Shown: positions 1 through 7,488 of the stretch, one piece after another
Position numbering within the stretch: the first letter of the stretch is position 1
Layout of the letters: every line of letters starts with the position of its first letter
Origin: Desulfurivibrio sp044068515
GTDB taxonomy: Bacteria > Desulfobacterota > Desulfobulbia > Desulfobulbales > Desulfurivibrionaceae
Assembly (NCBI RefSeq): GCF_044068515.1
Contig: NZ_JBIPKI010000022.1
Location: 1 to 35,316 of the forward strand
Length of the DNA: 35,316 nt
Direction: 5' to 3'
Translations under genes and position numbers: made by a program
The notes under the pieces: model-generated
Seen by the model: the letters and a program-made list of their open reading frames with translations, nothing else
Databases searched by the model: none
What the model was told of the DNA's origin: nothing

Positions 1-18
1 GCCTCGACGTATTTCCGT

Positions 19-38
19 CGCCCCCCGCGCGGGGGGCG
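19..38. repeat. Perfect 20-bp GC palindrome
   Basis: CGCCCCCCGCGCGGGGGGCG is its own reverse complement. It lies about 80 bases beyond the stop of the minus-strand HEAT-repeat gene. As RNA it would fold into a very stable stem, but no run of T follows on either strand, so a classical Rho-independent terminator is not shown. It could end the upstream operon or be a protein site. Bases 39-116 show nothing else that I recognise. Confidence 0.5.
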
Positions 39-116
39 TGGTTTGAAGCTTCAATCCAGCTTGCCGCAGCCTAGCCGCGAGGAGGTTTGGTATTATCTGG
101 CGCGGGAACTTCCCTC

Positions 117-515
117 TCAACTACAGGAACCGAGGATATCGCCGACGATTTCCGCTACCTGGGGGTCGGGGTCGTGACAAAGTTGCTTCAGTGGGGCCAA
201 GGCAGCCGGCGTGCCGATGATTCCCAGCAGATTGGCGGCCTCGCCCCGCAGCAGGGGGGATTCCGCGGCCAGCAGCGGGGTCAGAAAGGGGATGGCCTGC
301 TGCGCTTCCAGGGGCCGTTCGCCGGCCAGTTGTTCAAAAAGTACCGCCAGGCCAAGACGGACCCGATAGCGCTCGTCCCGCAGCAACTCGCCGCTTAATC
401 GGTAATGGGAAGGATCCTGGCTGAACATGGCCAGGATATTGTCCAGATAACCCATTTCCAGAAAATCGCCGATCACCCTGATAAGTTCCCGGTCGTTTTC
501 GCCGCTCTCCATCAT
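117..515 (-). CDS. HEAT-repeat protein
   Basis: Small all-helical protein of 132 residues. Its second half carries at least two HEAT-like repeats: helix pairs with the pattern F-L-x-P-L-L, then G-E-A-A-N-L-L-G and P-D-P-Q-V. Such proteins are usually scaffolds or adaptors; no catalytic residue is visible. The frame is open back to a TTG at 593, inside the preceding SGNH hydrolase gene, but a double ATG at 510-515 with an AGGCAG-like site just upstream gives a cleaner start about 50 bases after that gene. It is the last gene of a minus-strand run (response regulator, DUF523/1722 protein, hydrolase, this protein) with gaps of 23 to 50 bases, so co-transcription is likely. The function is unknown. 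The N-terminal choice is uncertain. Confidence 0.7.
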   Translation of the reverse strand: MMESGENDRELIRVIGDFLEMGYLDNILAMFSQDPSHYRLSGELLRDERYRVRLGLAVLFEQLAGERPLEAQQAIPFLTPLLAAESPLLRGEAANLLGIIGTPAALAPLKQLCHDPDPQVAEIVGDILGSCS

Positions 516-564
516 AAATATCTGCCTGTCACCGTTGGGCAAAACCCGCTTCGTATTGTTTCCA

Positions 565-1077
565 TCAAGGATTATGCTTGAGGATGTCTTCAATCAAGGC
601 CGACCAGATTTCATAGCCTTTCTCACAGATATGCACGCCGTCTTCCTCCAGGCATTCCTCCACCCCGGCCTGGAGGAAAAGGGTGTGGATATCGACATAG
701 CCGCAGCCGGTTTCGTCGGCCAGTTGCCGGAGTTTGTCGTTGACCTGGGTGATCACCTCGGGCTTTACCCAGGGCAGCAGCATCGGCGGGATGCTGTGGA
801 TGAAGATCCGGGCGTCAGGAAAAGTGTTATGGAATTGGTTGATGATTTCCCGGTAGGTCATGATGACCCCGGTTTCTTCCCTGGCGATGTTGTTGGTGCC
901 GCTCATGATAAAAATGAAATCCGGCTTCGGCCTTTGTTCGTAGGAGCCGACTCTGGTTCGCAAACCCTCGAGGGTCTCCCCGGACCAGCCCAGGTTGTGA
1001 ACCCGGTGCTGGGGAAAACGGTCGTTCCAATCGTAGTATTCGATCAGTGAGTCCCCAATAAAGATAATCTCACGCAT
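565..1077 (-). CDS. SGNH/GDSL-family hydrolase
   Basis: 170 residues, a usual length for single-domain SGNH esterases/lipases. Block I is F-I-G-D-S-L near residue 8, with the nucleophile Ser. The oxyanion Gly lies in L-G-W-S-G-E near 30, Block III is S-G-T-N-N near 60, and the C-terminal D-G-V-H, near residue 145, supplies the catalytic Asp and His. No signal peptide is seen, so it is probably cytoplasmic. The family cleaves acyl esters or thioesters (lysophospholipids, acetylated sugars); the substrate here is not readable from sequence. The ATG start has an AGGAGA site seven bases upstream. It follows the DUF523/1722 gene by 23 bases and probably shares its transcript. Confidence 0.88.
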   Translation of the reverse strand: MREIIFIGDSLIEYYDWNDRFPQHRVHNLGWSGETLEGLRTRVGSYEQRPKPDFIFIMSGTNNIAREETGVIMTYREIINQFHNTFPDARIFIHSIPPMLLPWVKPEVITQVNDKLRQLADETGCGYVDIHTLFLQAGVEECLEEDGVHICEKGYEIWSALIEDILKHNP

Positions 1078-1100
1078 GATTTTCTCCTGTGGCCGTCTTG

Positions 1101-2051
1101 CTAAGCGTGGTTGCGCAGCTTGAGTTCCTGGGGATGGGGTTCCAGGTAGGACTGGCCGGCCAGGTAGCCGACCTGGTATTTGCGCACGTAATGATTGAGC
1201 ATGGTTATCGGCACGATCAGGGGCAGGTATTCATCCCGGTAGCGCTCGATGAGTTCCAGCAGCTCCTGTTTTTCCCCCGGGCTCAGGACTTTTTTGAAGT
1301 AGCCCACCATGTGCTGGAGCACGTTGCAGTTTTTCTTGACCGTGGCCTTGAGGGCCAGGGCTTCCATCAGCATTTTTTCGTATTCGGCGAACAGTTGCGG
1401 CAGCGGGCGGCCGCCGGGGTTGGCTACCAGCTTGCCCATATCCCGGTAATGCTTGACGCTGTGGGCCATGATCTGCAGCTTGTGGGCGGTGTGGAAGGTC
1501 ACCAGGCTGCCCCGGCTCTGCTGTTGGCCCTGGAGTTCGCGCCAGCGTCGGTATACGAAAATCCGTTCAATGAAATTTTCCCGCAGATTCGGGTCATGCA
1601 ACCGTCCCTCTTCTTCCATGGGCAGCAGGGGGAAATGCCGTTGCAGCTCGCGGGCGAAAAGACCGACCCCGATCTTGCGGGGGTTGGTGGCGTCGGTATA
1701 AACCTTGACCCGTTCCATGCCGCTGCTGGGCGACTTGCTTTTGCAAATAAAAGCGTGCAGATCCTCGCCCTCCAGTTCCTTAACTTTGCGCCGGGCCCAG
1801 CCTAGCATCCGGTCGGTGTGGTCGATGCCGCTTTGACTGGTCAGCAGGCGCGGGGACTCCGGATCGCCGACCAGGCGCATGGTCTCCCGGGGCACCGGCA
1901 GACCGCATTCCACCTCCGGGCAGACCGGCACGTATTCGAAAAATTTCCCCAGGGTGTCGGTGATGTACGGGTCGCGCTGATGGCCGCCGTTGTAGCGGAC
2001 GGGATTGCCCAGCAGGCAGGAACTGATGCCGACGCGGATGGGGTCGCTCAT
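1101..2051 (-). CDS. DUF523-DUF1722 protein (TudS/YbgA-like)
   Basis: 316 residues with two domains. Residues 1 to about 150 are DUF523: S-C-L-L-G (Cys12), C-P-E-V-E-C-G-L-P-V-P-R (Cys44, Cys49) and I-C-K-S-K-S-P-S (Cys103). DUF523 members characterised as thiouracil desulfurases (TudS) bind a [4Fe-4S] cluster through three conserved Cys, and Cys12, Cys49 and Cys103 fit that pattern. The C-terminal half is DUF1722, the E. coli YbgA domain, of unknown biochemical role. The ATG at 2051 has GAGGAAAG upstream; the frame extends further, but those extra residues do not look like family sequence. It starts 25 bases after the response-regulator stop, suggesting one transcript. A role in sulfur removal from modified pyrimidines is inferred from the family only. 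Confidence 0.85.
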   Translation of the reverse strand: MSDPIRVGISSCLLGNPVRYNGGHQRDPYITDTLGKFFEYVPVCPEVECGLPVPRETMRLVGDPESPRLLTSQSGIDHTDRMLGWARRKVKELEGEDLHAFICKSKSPSSGMERVKVYTDATNPRKIGVGLFARELQRHFPLLPMEEEGRLHDPNLRENFIERIFVYRRWRELQGQQQSRGSLVTFHTAHKLQIMAHSVKHYRDMGKLVANPGGRPLPQLFAEYEKMLMEALALKATVKKNCNVLQHMVGYFKKVLSPGEKQELLELIERYRDEYLPLIVPITMLNHYVRKYQVGYLAGQSYLEPHPQELKLRNHA

Positions 2052-2076
2052 GGCTGCTTTCCTCGTGGTGGTGGTT

Positions 2077-3453
2077 TCAGCCCAGGCCGTACTTGTTGAT
2101 CTTGCTGAGCAGGGTCTTGCGGGTAATGTTGAGGCGGCGCGCGGTTTCACTGCGATTGCCGCCGGTTTCCGCCAGGGTTTTGCGCAAAACCAGCTTTTCC
2201 GCCTCCTCCAGGGAGGAGGGCATGGAGGCGGCGTTTGGCGCAGCGCCCGCCGGGTTGCCGGCAGGGCCGCGCAGGCTCAAGGGCAGACTCTGTTCGTCCA
2301 GGTAATCGCCGCGCATCAGGATCACTCCCCGTTCGATGGCGTTTTCCAGTTCGCGGACGTTGCCGGGCCAGGAATAGCGCAGCAGCAGGTCCATGGCCCG
2401 GGGGGTGATGCCTTCCACCCGGCGTCGGTTGCGGGCGGCGAATTTTTCGACGAAAAAGGCGGCCAGCAGGGGAATGTCCTCGTTGCGGTCCCGCAGGGGC
2501 GGGACGGTCAGGGTCACCACGTTTAGGCGGTAAAAGAGATCCTCGCGAAATTCGCCGGCCTGGACCGCCTCTTCCAGCACCCGGTTGCTGGCGGCCACCA
2601 CCCGGGCATCGACCTTGATGGTCTCCTGGCCGCCGACCCGCTGGATTTCATGCTCCTGGAGCACCCGCAGCAGCTTGGCCTGCATCGCCGGGGAGGTTTC
2701 GCTGATTTCATCGAGAAAGAGAGTGCCGCCGTCGGCCTGGCGGAACTTGCCCTCGCGGCGGCGGTCGGCCCCGGTGAAGGCGCCCTTTTCATGGCCGAAA
2801 AGTTCCGATTCCAGCAAGCTTTCCACCAGGGCGGCGCAATTGACCTTGACCAGGGGGCCATCGCGCCGGGGGCTGTTGCGATGAATGGCGGCGGCCACCA
2901 GTTCCTTGCCGGTGCCCGATTCGCCGCTGATCAACACGGTGGCCTCGGTGGGGGCCACGTAGGAGATCATTTCCAGCAACTCCCGCATGGGCGGGGACTG
3001 GCCGATAATGCCGCCGGAGTCGAATTCCGGCGGCAATCCCGTTGCGCCCCGGCTCTGGCGGGATTCCTCGACCTGGCGATGATCGAGAGCCTTGGCCAGG
3101 GTCAGGCGCAGCCGCTCGAAATCCAAAGGTTTGGTCAGATAGTCGCGGGCCCCGGCCTTCATCGCTTCCACTGCCGAATCCACCGAGGAATAGGCGGTCA
3201 TGATTACCACCGGAATCGCCGGGTTATGGGCCTGGATGCGGCGCAGGGCCTCCATCCCGTCCATCCGGGCCATGCGCACGTCCATCAGCACCGCGTCGAA
3301 GGGCTCCACCTCCACGGCCTCTACCGCGGCGGCGCCGTCCACCGCTTCGGCCGTGCGCCAGCCCCATTCGTCCAGCATGGCCCGCAGCATAAAGCGATGG
3401 GCGTCATCGTCGTCCACCACCAGGATTTTGATTGGGGAAGTCGCGGTTTTCAT
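2077..3453 (-). CDS. Sigma-54 dependent response regulator
   Basis: 458 residues in the NtrC/ZraR layout. The receiver domain (1-120) has the acidic cluster Asp14-17, phospho-acceptor Asp58 in L-M-D-V-R, Thr86 and Lys108. The AAA+ domain (about 148-380) has Walker A G-E-S-G-T-G-K-E at 177-184, the sigma-54 contact loop G-A-F-T-G-A at 224-229 and Walker B G-G-T-L-F-L-D-E at 242-249. A Fis-type helix-turn-helix ends the protein (N-R-S-E-T-A-R-R-L-N-I-T). All key residues are intact, so it should activate sigma-54 promoters when phosphorylated. No histidine kinase gene is next to it, making it an orphan in this window. The start has AGAGG upstream. It heads the four-gene minus-strand run ending at 117. 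Confidence 0.93.
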   Translation of the reverse strand: MKTATSPIKILVVDDDDAHRFMLRAMLDEWGWRTAEAVDGAAAVEAVEVEPFDAVLMDVRMARMDGMEALRRIQAHNPAIPVVIMTAYSSVDSAVEAMKAGARDYLTKPLDFERLRLTLAKALDHRQVEESRQSRGATGLPPEFDSGGIIGQSPPMRELLEMISYVAPTEATVLISGESGTGKELVAAAIHRNSPRRDGPLVKVNCAALVESLLESELFGHEKGAFTGADRRREGKFRQADGGTLFLDEISETSPAMQAKLLRVLQEHEIQRVGGQETIKVDARVVAASNRVLEEAVQAGEFREDLFYRLNVVTLTVPPLRDRNEDIPLLAAFFVEKFAARNRRRVEGITPRAMDLLLRYSWPGNVRELENAIERGVILMRGDYLDEQSLPLSLRGPAGNPAGAAPNAASMPSSLEEAEKLVLRKTLAETGGNRSETARRLNITRKTLLSKINKYGLG

Positions 3454-3492
3454 AACCTCTTTGGGGCTGGCAGGGTCAACAGCGGCGGCATC

Positions 3493-3541
3493 ACCTGATC
3501 CTGTGCCGAAGCCGGTTGTTCCGGCAGGATCGTCATCAGGT
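3493..3541. repeat. Imperfect inverted repeat upstream of the response regulator
   Basis: Outer arms ACCTGAT (3493-3499) and ATCAGGT (3535-3541) enclose a second pairing set (GATCCTG with CAGGATC, and CCGG with CCGG). It sits 40 to 90 bases upstream of the response-regulator start, in its leader or promoter, and could be an operator or a leader hairpin. There is no T-run on either side. Confidence 0.4.
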
Positions 3542-3646
3542 TTATATTACAGAGCTCTTTAGCTTTTTTAGCATTTAACGCGGGAAATTGCCACTGGCGC
3601 AAACGGCCCTTTTAGGTTAAAGAAAGGCAACGCCGCAGGGCGGCAG

Positions 3647-3722
3647 GCCAACGTAGCTCAGTCGGTAGAGCAGCTGATTCGTAATCAGCAGGTCAGCGGT
3701 TCGATTCCGCTCGTTGGCTCCA
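3647..3722 (+). tRNA. tRNA-Thr (CGT anticodon)
   Basis: Full cloverleaf of 76 nt with encoded CCA. The acceptor stem GCCAACG (3647-3653) pairs with CGTTGGC (3712-3718). The D-arm is AGCTCAGTCGGTAGAGC, and the anticodon stem GCTGA/TCAGC encloses the loop TTCGTAA with anticodon CGT, which reads ACG (Thr). The T-arm is AGCGG-TTCGATT-CCGCT. The discriminator is T, followed by CCA. It is a single-gene transcript ending in the terminator at 3731-3765. Both neighbours are on the other strand. Confidence 0.97.
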
Positions 3723-3730
3723 GCAGAATC

Positions 3731-3765
3731 AAGGGTTTAGCCGGTTGCGGTTAAGCCCTTTTTTG
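3731..3765 (+). terminator. Rho-independent terminator of tRNA-Thr
   Basis: The stem AGGGTTTA (3732-3739) pairs with TAAGCCCT (3752-3759) with one T-G wobble. The loop can add a short GCC/GGT extension, and TTTTTT follows (3759-3764). Confidence 0.88.
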
Positions 3766-3818
3766 TTGTGGAAAAGTCACCTGTAGGGCGTTTGAGACTT
3801 TTGGCCAAGTTGTTTCAA

Positions 3819-4562
3819 TTATTTGGTCGATTTGGGGCGCTTGTACCAGAAACCGCAGAGTCTGCGCGAGCGCACCGCGATCGGCATCAGCAGCATGAAG
3901 ATTATCCAGCCGAGAATCCGGGGGCTGGAATACCATTGCAGTTTGCGGGCGGAAGTCCAGACGGGCGGGTCGGTGATAATGGCAAACGTTTGCCCCCGCA
4001 AGCGTCCCCATTGCCTGAGCCGGCGCGAAAGCCACACTTCTTCCGTGGCGTAAAGTCTGACGTCGAAGCCGCCGACGGCTGCGAAGGCATCGCGCCGGCA
4101 GAAGAAAAAACTCCCGGCGGCGGTGCGGGTGAGCCGGGAAATCCACTCCCAGAGTTTGATCGCCCAGCGACCGACAATTTTGGTTTCGCCCTCAAAACGG
4201 ACCACGGCGCCGCCCCCCGCGCAGCGGCCGGAACGAAGCAGGTGGAGAGCGCCGGTCAGCAGAGCGGCTTCGATTCGCGTATCTGCATCGACGAAGATCA
4301 GGAATTCGGCCCCGCTGGCGGCGGCGCCGGCATTGCGGGCACGGGCGATCTGATTGACCGGTTCGTGGACTACCCGGTCGGCCCCGCAGGCCTTTGCCAC
4401 TTCGGCCGTGGCATCGGTTGAGTTATTGTCCACCACGATGCACTCGCCGGGCAGGTTTTGGGCGGCCATGGCTCGCCGCACCGCGGCCAGGGTGACGGGC
4501 AGTTCCTCCGCTTCGTTGAAGGCGGGGATAATGAGGGCGTAAACGGGCGGCGGTGCGGACAT
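3819..4562 (-). CDS. Family 2 glycosyltransferase
   Basis: 247 residues with a GT-A fold. It begins with I-I-P-A-F-N-E near residue 11, followed by I-V-V-D-N-N-S-T-D-A-T near 42, the metal-binding D-A-D (Asp92-Asp94), and a late acceptor region G-G-F-D ... T-E-E-V-W-L-S-R-R-L that stands in for the usual ED/QxxRW. The C-terminus has one hydrophobic segment (about 212-232, I-L-G-W-I-I-F-M-L-L-M-P), so the enzyme is probably membrane-attached on the cytoplasmic face. It transfers a sugar from a nucleotide- or lipid-linked donor; the substrate is not readable. It stands alone between the tRNA and the OmpA-like gene. The start site has only a weak ribosome binding sequence. Confidence 0.85.
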   Translation of the reverse strand: MSAPPPVYALIIPAFNEAEELPVTLAAVRRAMAAQNLPGECIVVDNNSTDATAEVAKACGADRVVHEPVNQIARARNAGAAASGAEFLIFVDADTRIEAALLTGALHLLRSGRCAGGGAVVRFEGETKIVGRWAIKLWEWISRLTRTAAGSFFFCRRDAFAAVGGFDVRLYATEEVWLSRRLRQWGRLRGQTFAIITDPPVWTSARKLQWYSSPRILGWIIFMLLMPIAVRSRRLCGFWYKRPKSTK

Positions 4563-4623
4563 GTGCCCCGTAAGATGATGGGTGGGTAAGCTTTCCCCGG
4601 TCTGGCAGGGTGTCCTTGGTCGG

Positions 4624-4667
4624 CCATAAAAAGAGCCGCCCCGATAACGGAGCGGCTCTTTTTATGG
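4624..4667 (-). terminator. Strong terminator after the OmpA-like gene
   Basis: A perfect 16-bp stem, CCATAAAAAGAGCCGC (4624-4639) with GCGGCTCTTTTTATGG (4652-4667), has a 12-base loop. The T-run of the 3' arm on the minus strand gives a classical terminator for the OmpA-like gene. The symmetrical A/T ends mean it could also act on plus-strand transcripts. Confidence 0.92.
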
Positions 4668-4681
4668 GTGGAGTTTTGCGC

Positions 4682-5341
4682 TCAGGAGCCTTGCGGCACG
4701 ATGGTGATCACCACCCGGCGGTTGAGCTGCTTGCCGGCCGCCGTCGAGTTGTCGGCGATCGGCTGGGTTTCGCCGTAACCAATGGAGTTGATGCGTCCCG
4801 GCGCAACCCCCTGGGCGACCAAGGCATTGCGGACCGATTCGGCCCGGCGCTCCGACAGGGCCTGGTTGTAAGCTTCGGGGCCGTCACTGTCTGTGTGGCC
4901 CGCCACCATGAGGCGGGTCTCGGGAAACTGGTTGAGGACCTCGGCGGCCCGGCTGATCTCCTGATACCCACCGGGCTTCAGGGTTGACGAATCGGTGTCG
5001 AAAAGCAGGTCGGACTTGAAGGTCAGCGACAGGACGTTGGCATCCCGGCGAATGTTGGCGCTATCGCTGGCTGCAAACTGCCGCTGCAGGGCCGCCTGCT
5101 GGTTGTCCATGTAGCGGCCGACCCCGGCTCCGGCCAGGCCGCCGATGGCGGCGCCGATCCCCGCTCCGATCAAGGTGCTCTCGGTGTCGCGGCCGATCGC
5201 CTGTCCCAGCCCGGCTCCCACTGCCGCTCCGGCCGCGGTGCCATACACGGCCCCTTCCTGGGTTCTGGTCGTCGGCTGGGCGCAGCCGGTCATGATAACC
5301 GTCCCCAAAGCCAGAATTACCACCAATTTGCTGCTGGTCAT
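4682..5341 (-). CDS. OmpA-family lipoprotein with glycine zipper
   Basis: 219-residue lipoprotein. A signal peptide ends in a lipobox I-M-T-G-C, with Cys20 lipidated. It is followed by a glycine-zipper segment (about 33-78, repeated G-x-x-x-G, as in the 2TM/SlyB-like group) and a C-terminal OmpA peptidoglycan-binding domain (about 105-219: F-D-T-D-S-S-T-L, A-G-H-T-D-S-D-G, L-S-E-R-R-A, N-R-R-V). It should sit in the outer membrane and bind the cell wall (YiaD/Pal-like role). The start chosen is the ATG at 5341 with GGAGGAG upstream; the GTG five codons earlier would disrupt the signal peptide. Transcribed alone, it ends at the terminator at 4624-4667. Confidence 0.93.
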   Translation of the reverse strand: MTSSKLVVILALGTVIMTGCAQPTTRTQEGAVYGTAAGAAVGAGLGQAIGRDTESTLIGAGIGAAIGGLAGAGVGRYMDNQQAALQRQFAASDSANIRRDANVLSLTFKSDLLFDTDSSTLKPGGYQEISRAAEVLNQFPETRLMVAGHTDSDGPEAYNQALSERRAESVRNALVAQGVAPGRINSIGYGETQPIADNSTAAGKQLNRRVVITIVPQGS

Positions 5342-5518
5342 GATAAACTCCTCCACATGTGGTTAATAGATTAATTGTTAAGAGAACCATACTTGATACT
5401 CATTTTATTATCAGCTTATTATGCGGAAACGGCAAGTCATTTGATGCCGGTTCGGTAATCCTTGCGAAAGTCAGGCCAACTGGGTCCGCTGTCGGCCGCC
5501 AAGGTCCAGGTAAAGAGA

Positions 5519-5538
5519 GCGGAATCGCTTGATTCCGC
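5519..5538 (+). promoter_or_regulatory. Leader hairpin before the methyltransferase
   Basis: A perfect 8-bp stem, GCGGAATC (5519-5526) with GATTCCGC (5531-5538), closes on a GCTT loop. It ends 12 bases before the GGAGG ribosome binding site at about 5549. In the mRNA it would be close enough to affect ribosome access. No known riboswitch consensus was recognised in the leader. Confidence 0.45.
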
Positions 5539-5557
5539 CAGCCAAGATGGAGGTTTC

Positions 5558-6553
5558 ATGAAGAGTACGAAAAAACACGGTCCAGGCAGAATTCTCGCCC
5601 TCTCCGGCGGCTATTGGCAGCCTTGCGCCCTTCATTGCGGGGTTAAACTGGGAGTTTTCAGCCTGCTCGCCGAGCGGAGGCTGACGGCGGTGGAGGCGGC
5701 CGCCCGCCTCAAGGCCTCACCCCGCGGAGTGGAACTGCTCCTCAACGCCCTCACATCCATGGATCTGCTGGATAAGACCGAGGAGGGCTTTTTGGATACC
5801 GAAGAGGCGCGAGTATTCCTTGATCGGGAATCGCCCGAATATGTAGGCTACATGGTCATGCACCACCACCATCTGGTGGACGGCTGGAGCCAGCTCGACC
5901 AGGCGGTGGTCAGTGGTCAGCCGGTGACCAAACGTTCCCATGGCGAAGAGCGGGAGCGGGAAAGCTTCCAAATGGGGATGTACAACCTGAGCATGGCCAT
6001 CGCCCCCGAATTGGCCGCGAAAATCAACCTTGCCGGCCGCAAACGGCTGTTGGATCTCGGGGGTGGGCCGGGGGTGCACGCGATTCATTTCTGTCTGGCC
6101 AATCCCGGTCTGACGGCCACGATTTTTGATCGCCCCACCACCGAACCCTTTGCCCGCCGGACGGCGGAGAAGTTCGGGATGGAAGACCGCATCGCCTTTG
6201 CCGCCGGTGATTTTCTCCACGATCCGTTGCCCGCAGGGCACGACGTGGCCTGGCTTTCCCAGGTTATTCATTCAAATTCGCCCGAGCAATGTCGCCGGTT
6301 GATTGCCCGCACGGTGGCGGCCCTGGAGCCGGGGGGGCTGATCCTGATTCACGACTTCCTGCTTGACGACAACCAGGCCGGCCCCCTTTTTCCCGCCCTG
6401 TTTTCGCTTAATATGTTGATCGGCAACCATGGCCGTTCCTATTCCGAAAAAGAAGTGCGGCAAATGCTCGCCGATTGCGGGGTGAGCGCGATTACCCGCC
6501 TGGATTTCATGGGCCCCAACGACTCGGGCGTAATCCAGGGGGTGGCGCCCTGA
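5558..6553 (+). CDS. Two-domain SAM O-methyltransferase
   Basis: 331 residues. The N-terminal winged-helix dimerisation domain (about 10-95: A-L-H-C-G-V-K-L-G-V-F, then R-G-V-E-L-L-L-N-A-L) is followed by a class I SAM-binding fold. Motif I is L-D-L-G-G-G-P-G near residue 166, with an acidic residue in F-D-R-P and L-E-P-G-G-L-I-L-I-H-D near 263. This matches the plant/polyketide-type O-methyltransferase family (methyltransf_2), which acts on small-molecule hydroxyls; the true substrate is unknown. The frame is open to a TTG at 5462, but the ATG at 5558 with GATGGAGG upstream is the clear start. It is transcribed away from the OmpA-like gene, with about 215 bases between the two starts. Confidence 0.87.
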   Translation: MKSTKKHGPGRILALSGGYWQPCALHCGVKLGVFSLLAERRLTAVEAAARLKASPRGVELLLNALTSMDLLDKTEEGFLDTEEARVFLDRESPEYVGYMVMHHHHLVDGWSQLDQAVVSGQPVTKRSHGEERERESFQMGMYNLSMAIAPELAAKINLAGRKRLLDLGGGPGVHAIHFCLANPGLTATIFDRPTTEPFARRTAEKFGMEDRIAFAAGDFLHDPLPAGHDVAWLSQVIHSNSPEQCRRLIARTVAALEPGGLILIHDFLLDDNQAGPLFPALFSLNMLIGNHGRSYSEKEVRQMLADCGVSAITRLDFMGPNDSGVIQGVAP

Positions 6554-6661
6554 AACGGGAACCGGCTCGGCAGGTTTCATTCCTCCTCCGGCGGAGCTGA
6601 TGCCGGTGGTGTTATTTCCAGCGCTGCGGCAAGAAAACTTGCAGAAAATTGGCAGGTGAAA

Positions 6662-6745
6662 ATGATCGCCCAAATCATGGATCGGGATGTCGTGGTGGCT
6701 GGCTTCCGTGCGACATTGGCCGCGTTGCCGGGAGCGGGGCGATAA
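6662..6745 (+). CDS. Possible 27-residue leader peptide
   Basis: A small open frame from an ATG with AGGTGA four bases upstream. It ends in TAA two bases before the ATG of the VTT-domain gene, an arrangement that would allow translational coupling. The predicted peptide has no recognised domain. It could equally be a chance frame in the leader. Confidence 0.3.
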   Translation: MIAQIMDRDVVVAGFRATLAALPGAGR

Positions 6746-6747
6746 AG

Positions 6748-7455
6748 ATGCTGCCAAGTCTATCCTTTTGGGGGATCCTCAAAGAGAGCCGAAACTTCCT
6801 TTTTCTGCTCCTCTTTTTCTCCGTTCTCCCGCTGTTGGTTTCTTCCTCCTTCATCTATTTTTTCCAGGTCAATCAGCACCTGCTGGCGGAGCGAACCTTT
6901 TGGGCGCTGGCCTTTTTTCACCTGGCCGCCATCCCGGCCATGGCCTTTGCCCTGACGCCCACCACTTTCATCGCCGTTATCAGCGGCTACTTTTTTTCCT
7001 GGTACGGCCTGGCGGGGATCCTGATCTCCTATTCCCTGGCCGCGGTGCTGGGGCGCAAGTTCGGCCGGCTGGCCCGGGACCTGCTGCTGGGCGAAAAAAT
7101 TTTCCACCACCCCCGGATTCACCACTTTCTCGAAAAGATCCGCCGGGATCAATTCTCCATGCTCATCTTCGCCCGCCTTTCCCCGGTTCTGCCCTTCGCC
7201 ATGGTCAACGTGGCGGTTTCGGTGCTGAAGCTCAACCTCATCCCTTTCATGGCCGCCACGATGATCGGCATGTTGCCCCGGACCCTGATTTTCTTCATGC
7301 TCGGCAAGGACGCCCCCGAAATCTGGGCGTTTGTCCAGAATCCCAGCCTGGAGGGCAGTCTCCGGCTGATCCCCCTGGTACTGGTGGTCATCTCCAGCGC
7401 CGGCCTGCTGTGGGTTGGCAAAAGAACCTTGGCCCGGATGAACGAGAAGTTATAA
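6748..7455 (+). CDS. TVP38/TMEM64 family (VTT domain) membrane protein
   Basis: 235 residues with about five or six hydrophobic segments: 12-35, 45-70, 75-95, a re-entrant region around 145-185, and 200-225. The VTT/DedA-like signature is visible as F-F-S-W-Y-G-L-A-G-I-L followed by L-G-R-K-F-G-R and then R-L-S-P-V-L-P-F-A-M-V-N. Family members include lipid scramblases and DedA proteins; in bacteria the role is usually envelope lipid or proton homeostasis. The ATG at 6748 gives a normal N-terminus, whereas 33 more upstream codons would be polar and unlike the family. It lies 194 bases after the methyltransferase on the same strand. Confidence 0.85.
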   Translation: MLPSLSFWGILKESRNFLFLLLFFSVLPLLVSSSFIYFFQVNQHLLAERTFWALAFFHLAAIPAMAFALTPTTFIAVISGYFFSWYGLAGILISYSLAAVLGRKFGRLARDLLLGEKIFHHPRIHHFLEKIRRDQFSMLIFARLSPVLPFAMVNVAVSVLKLNLIPFMAATMIGMLPRTLIFFMLGKDAPEIWAFVQNPSLEGSLRLIPLVLVVISSAGLLWVGKRTLARMNEKL

Positions 7456-7488
7456 AGGCCAAGCAGGATAGTCAGCGCCAGGTCAGGC

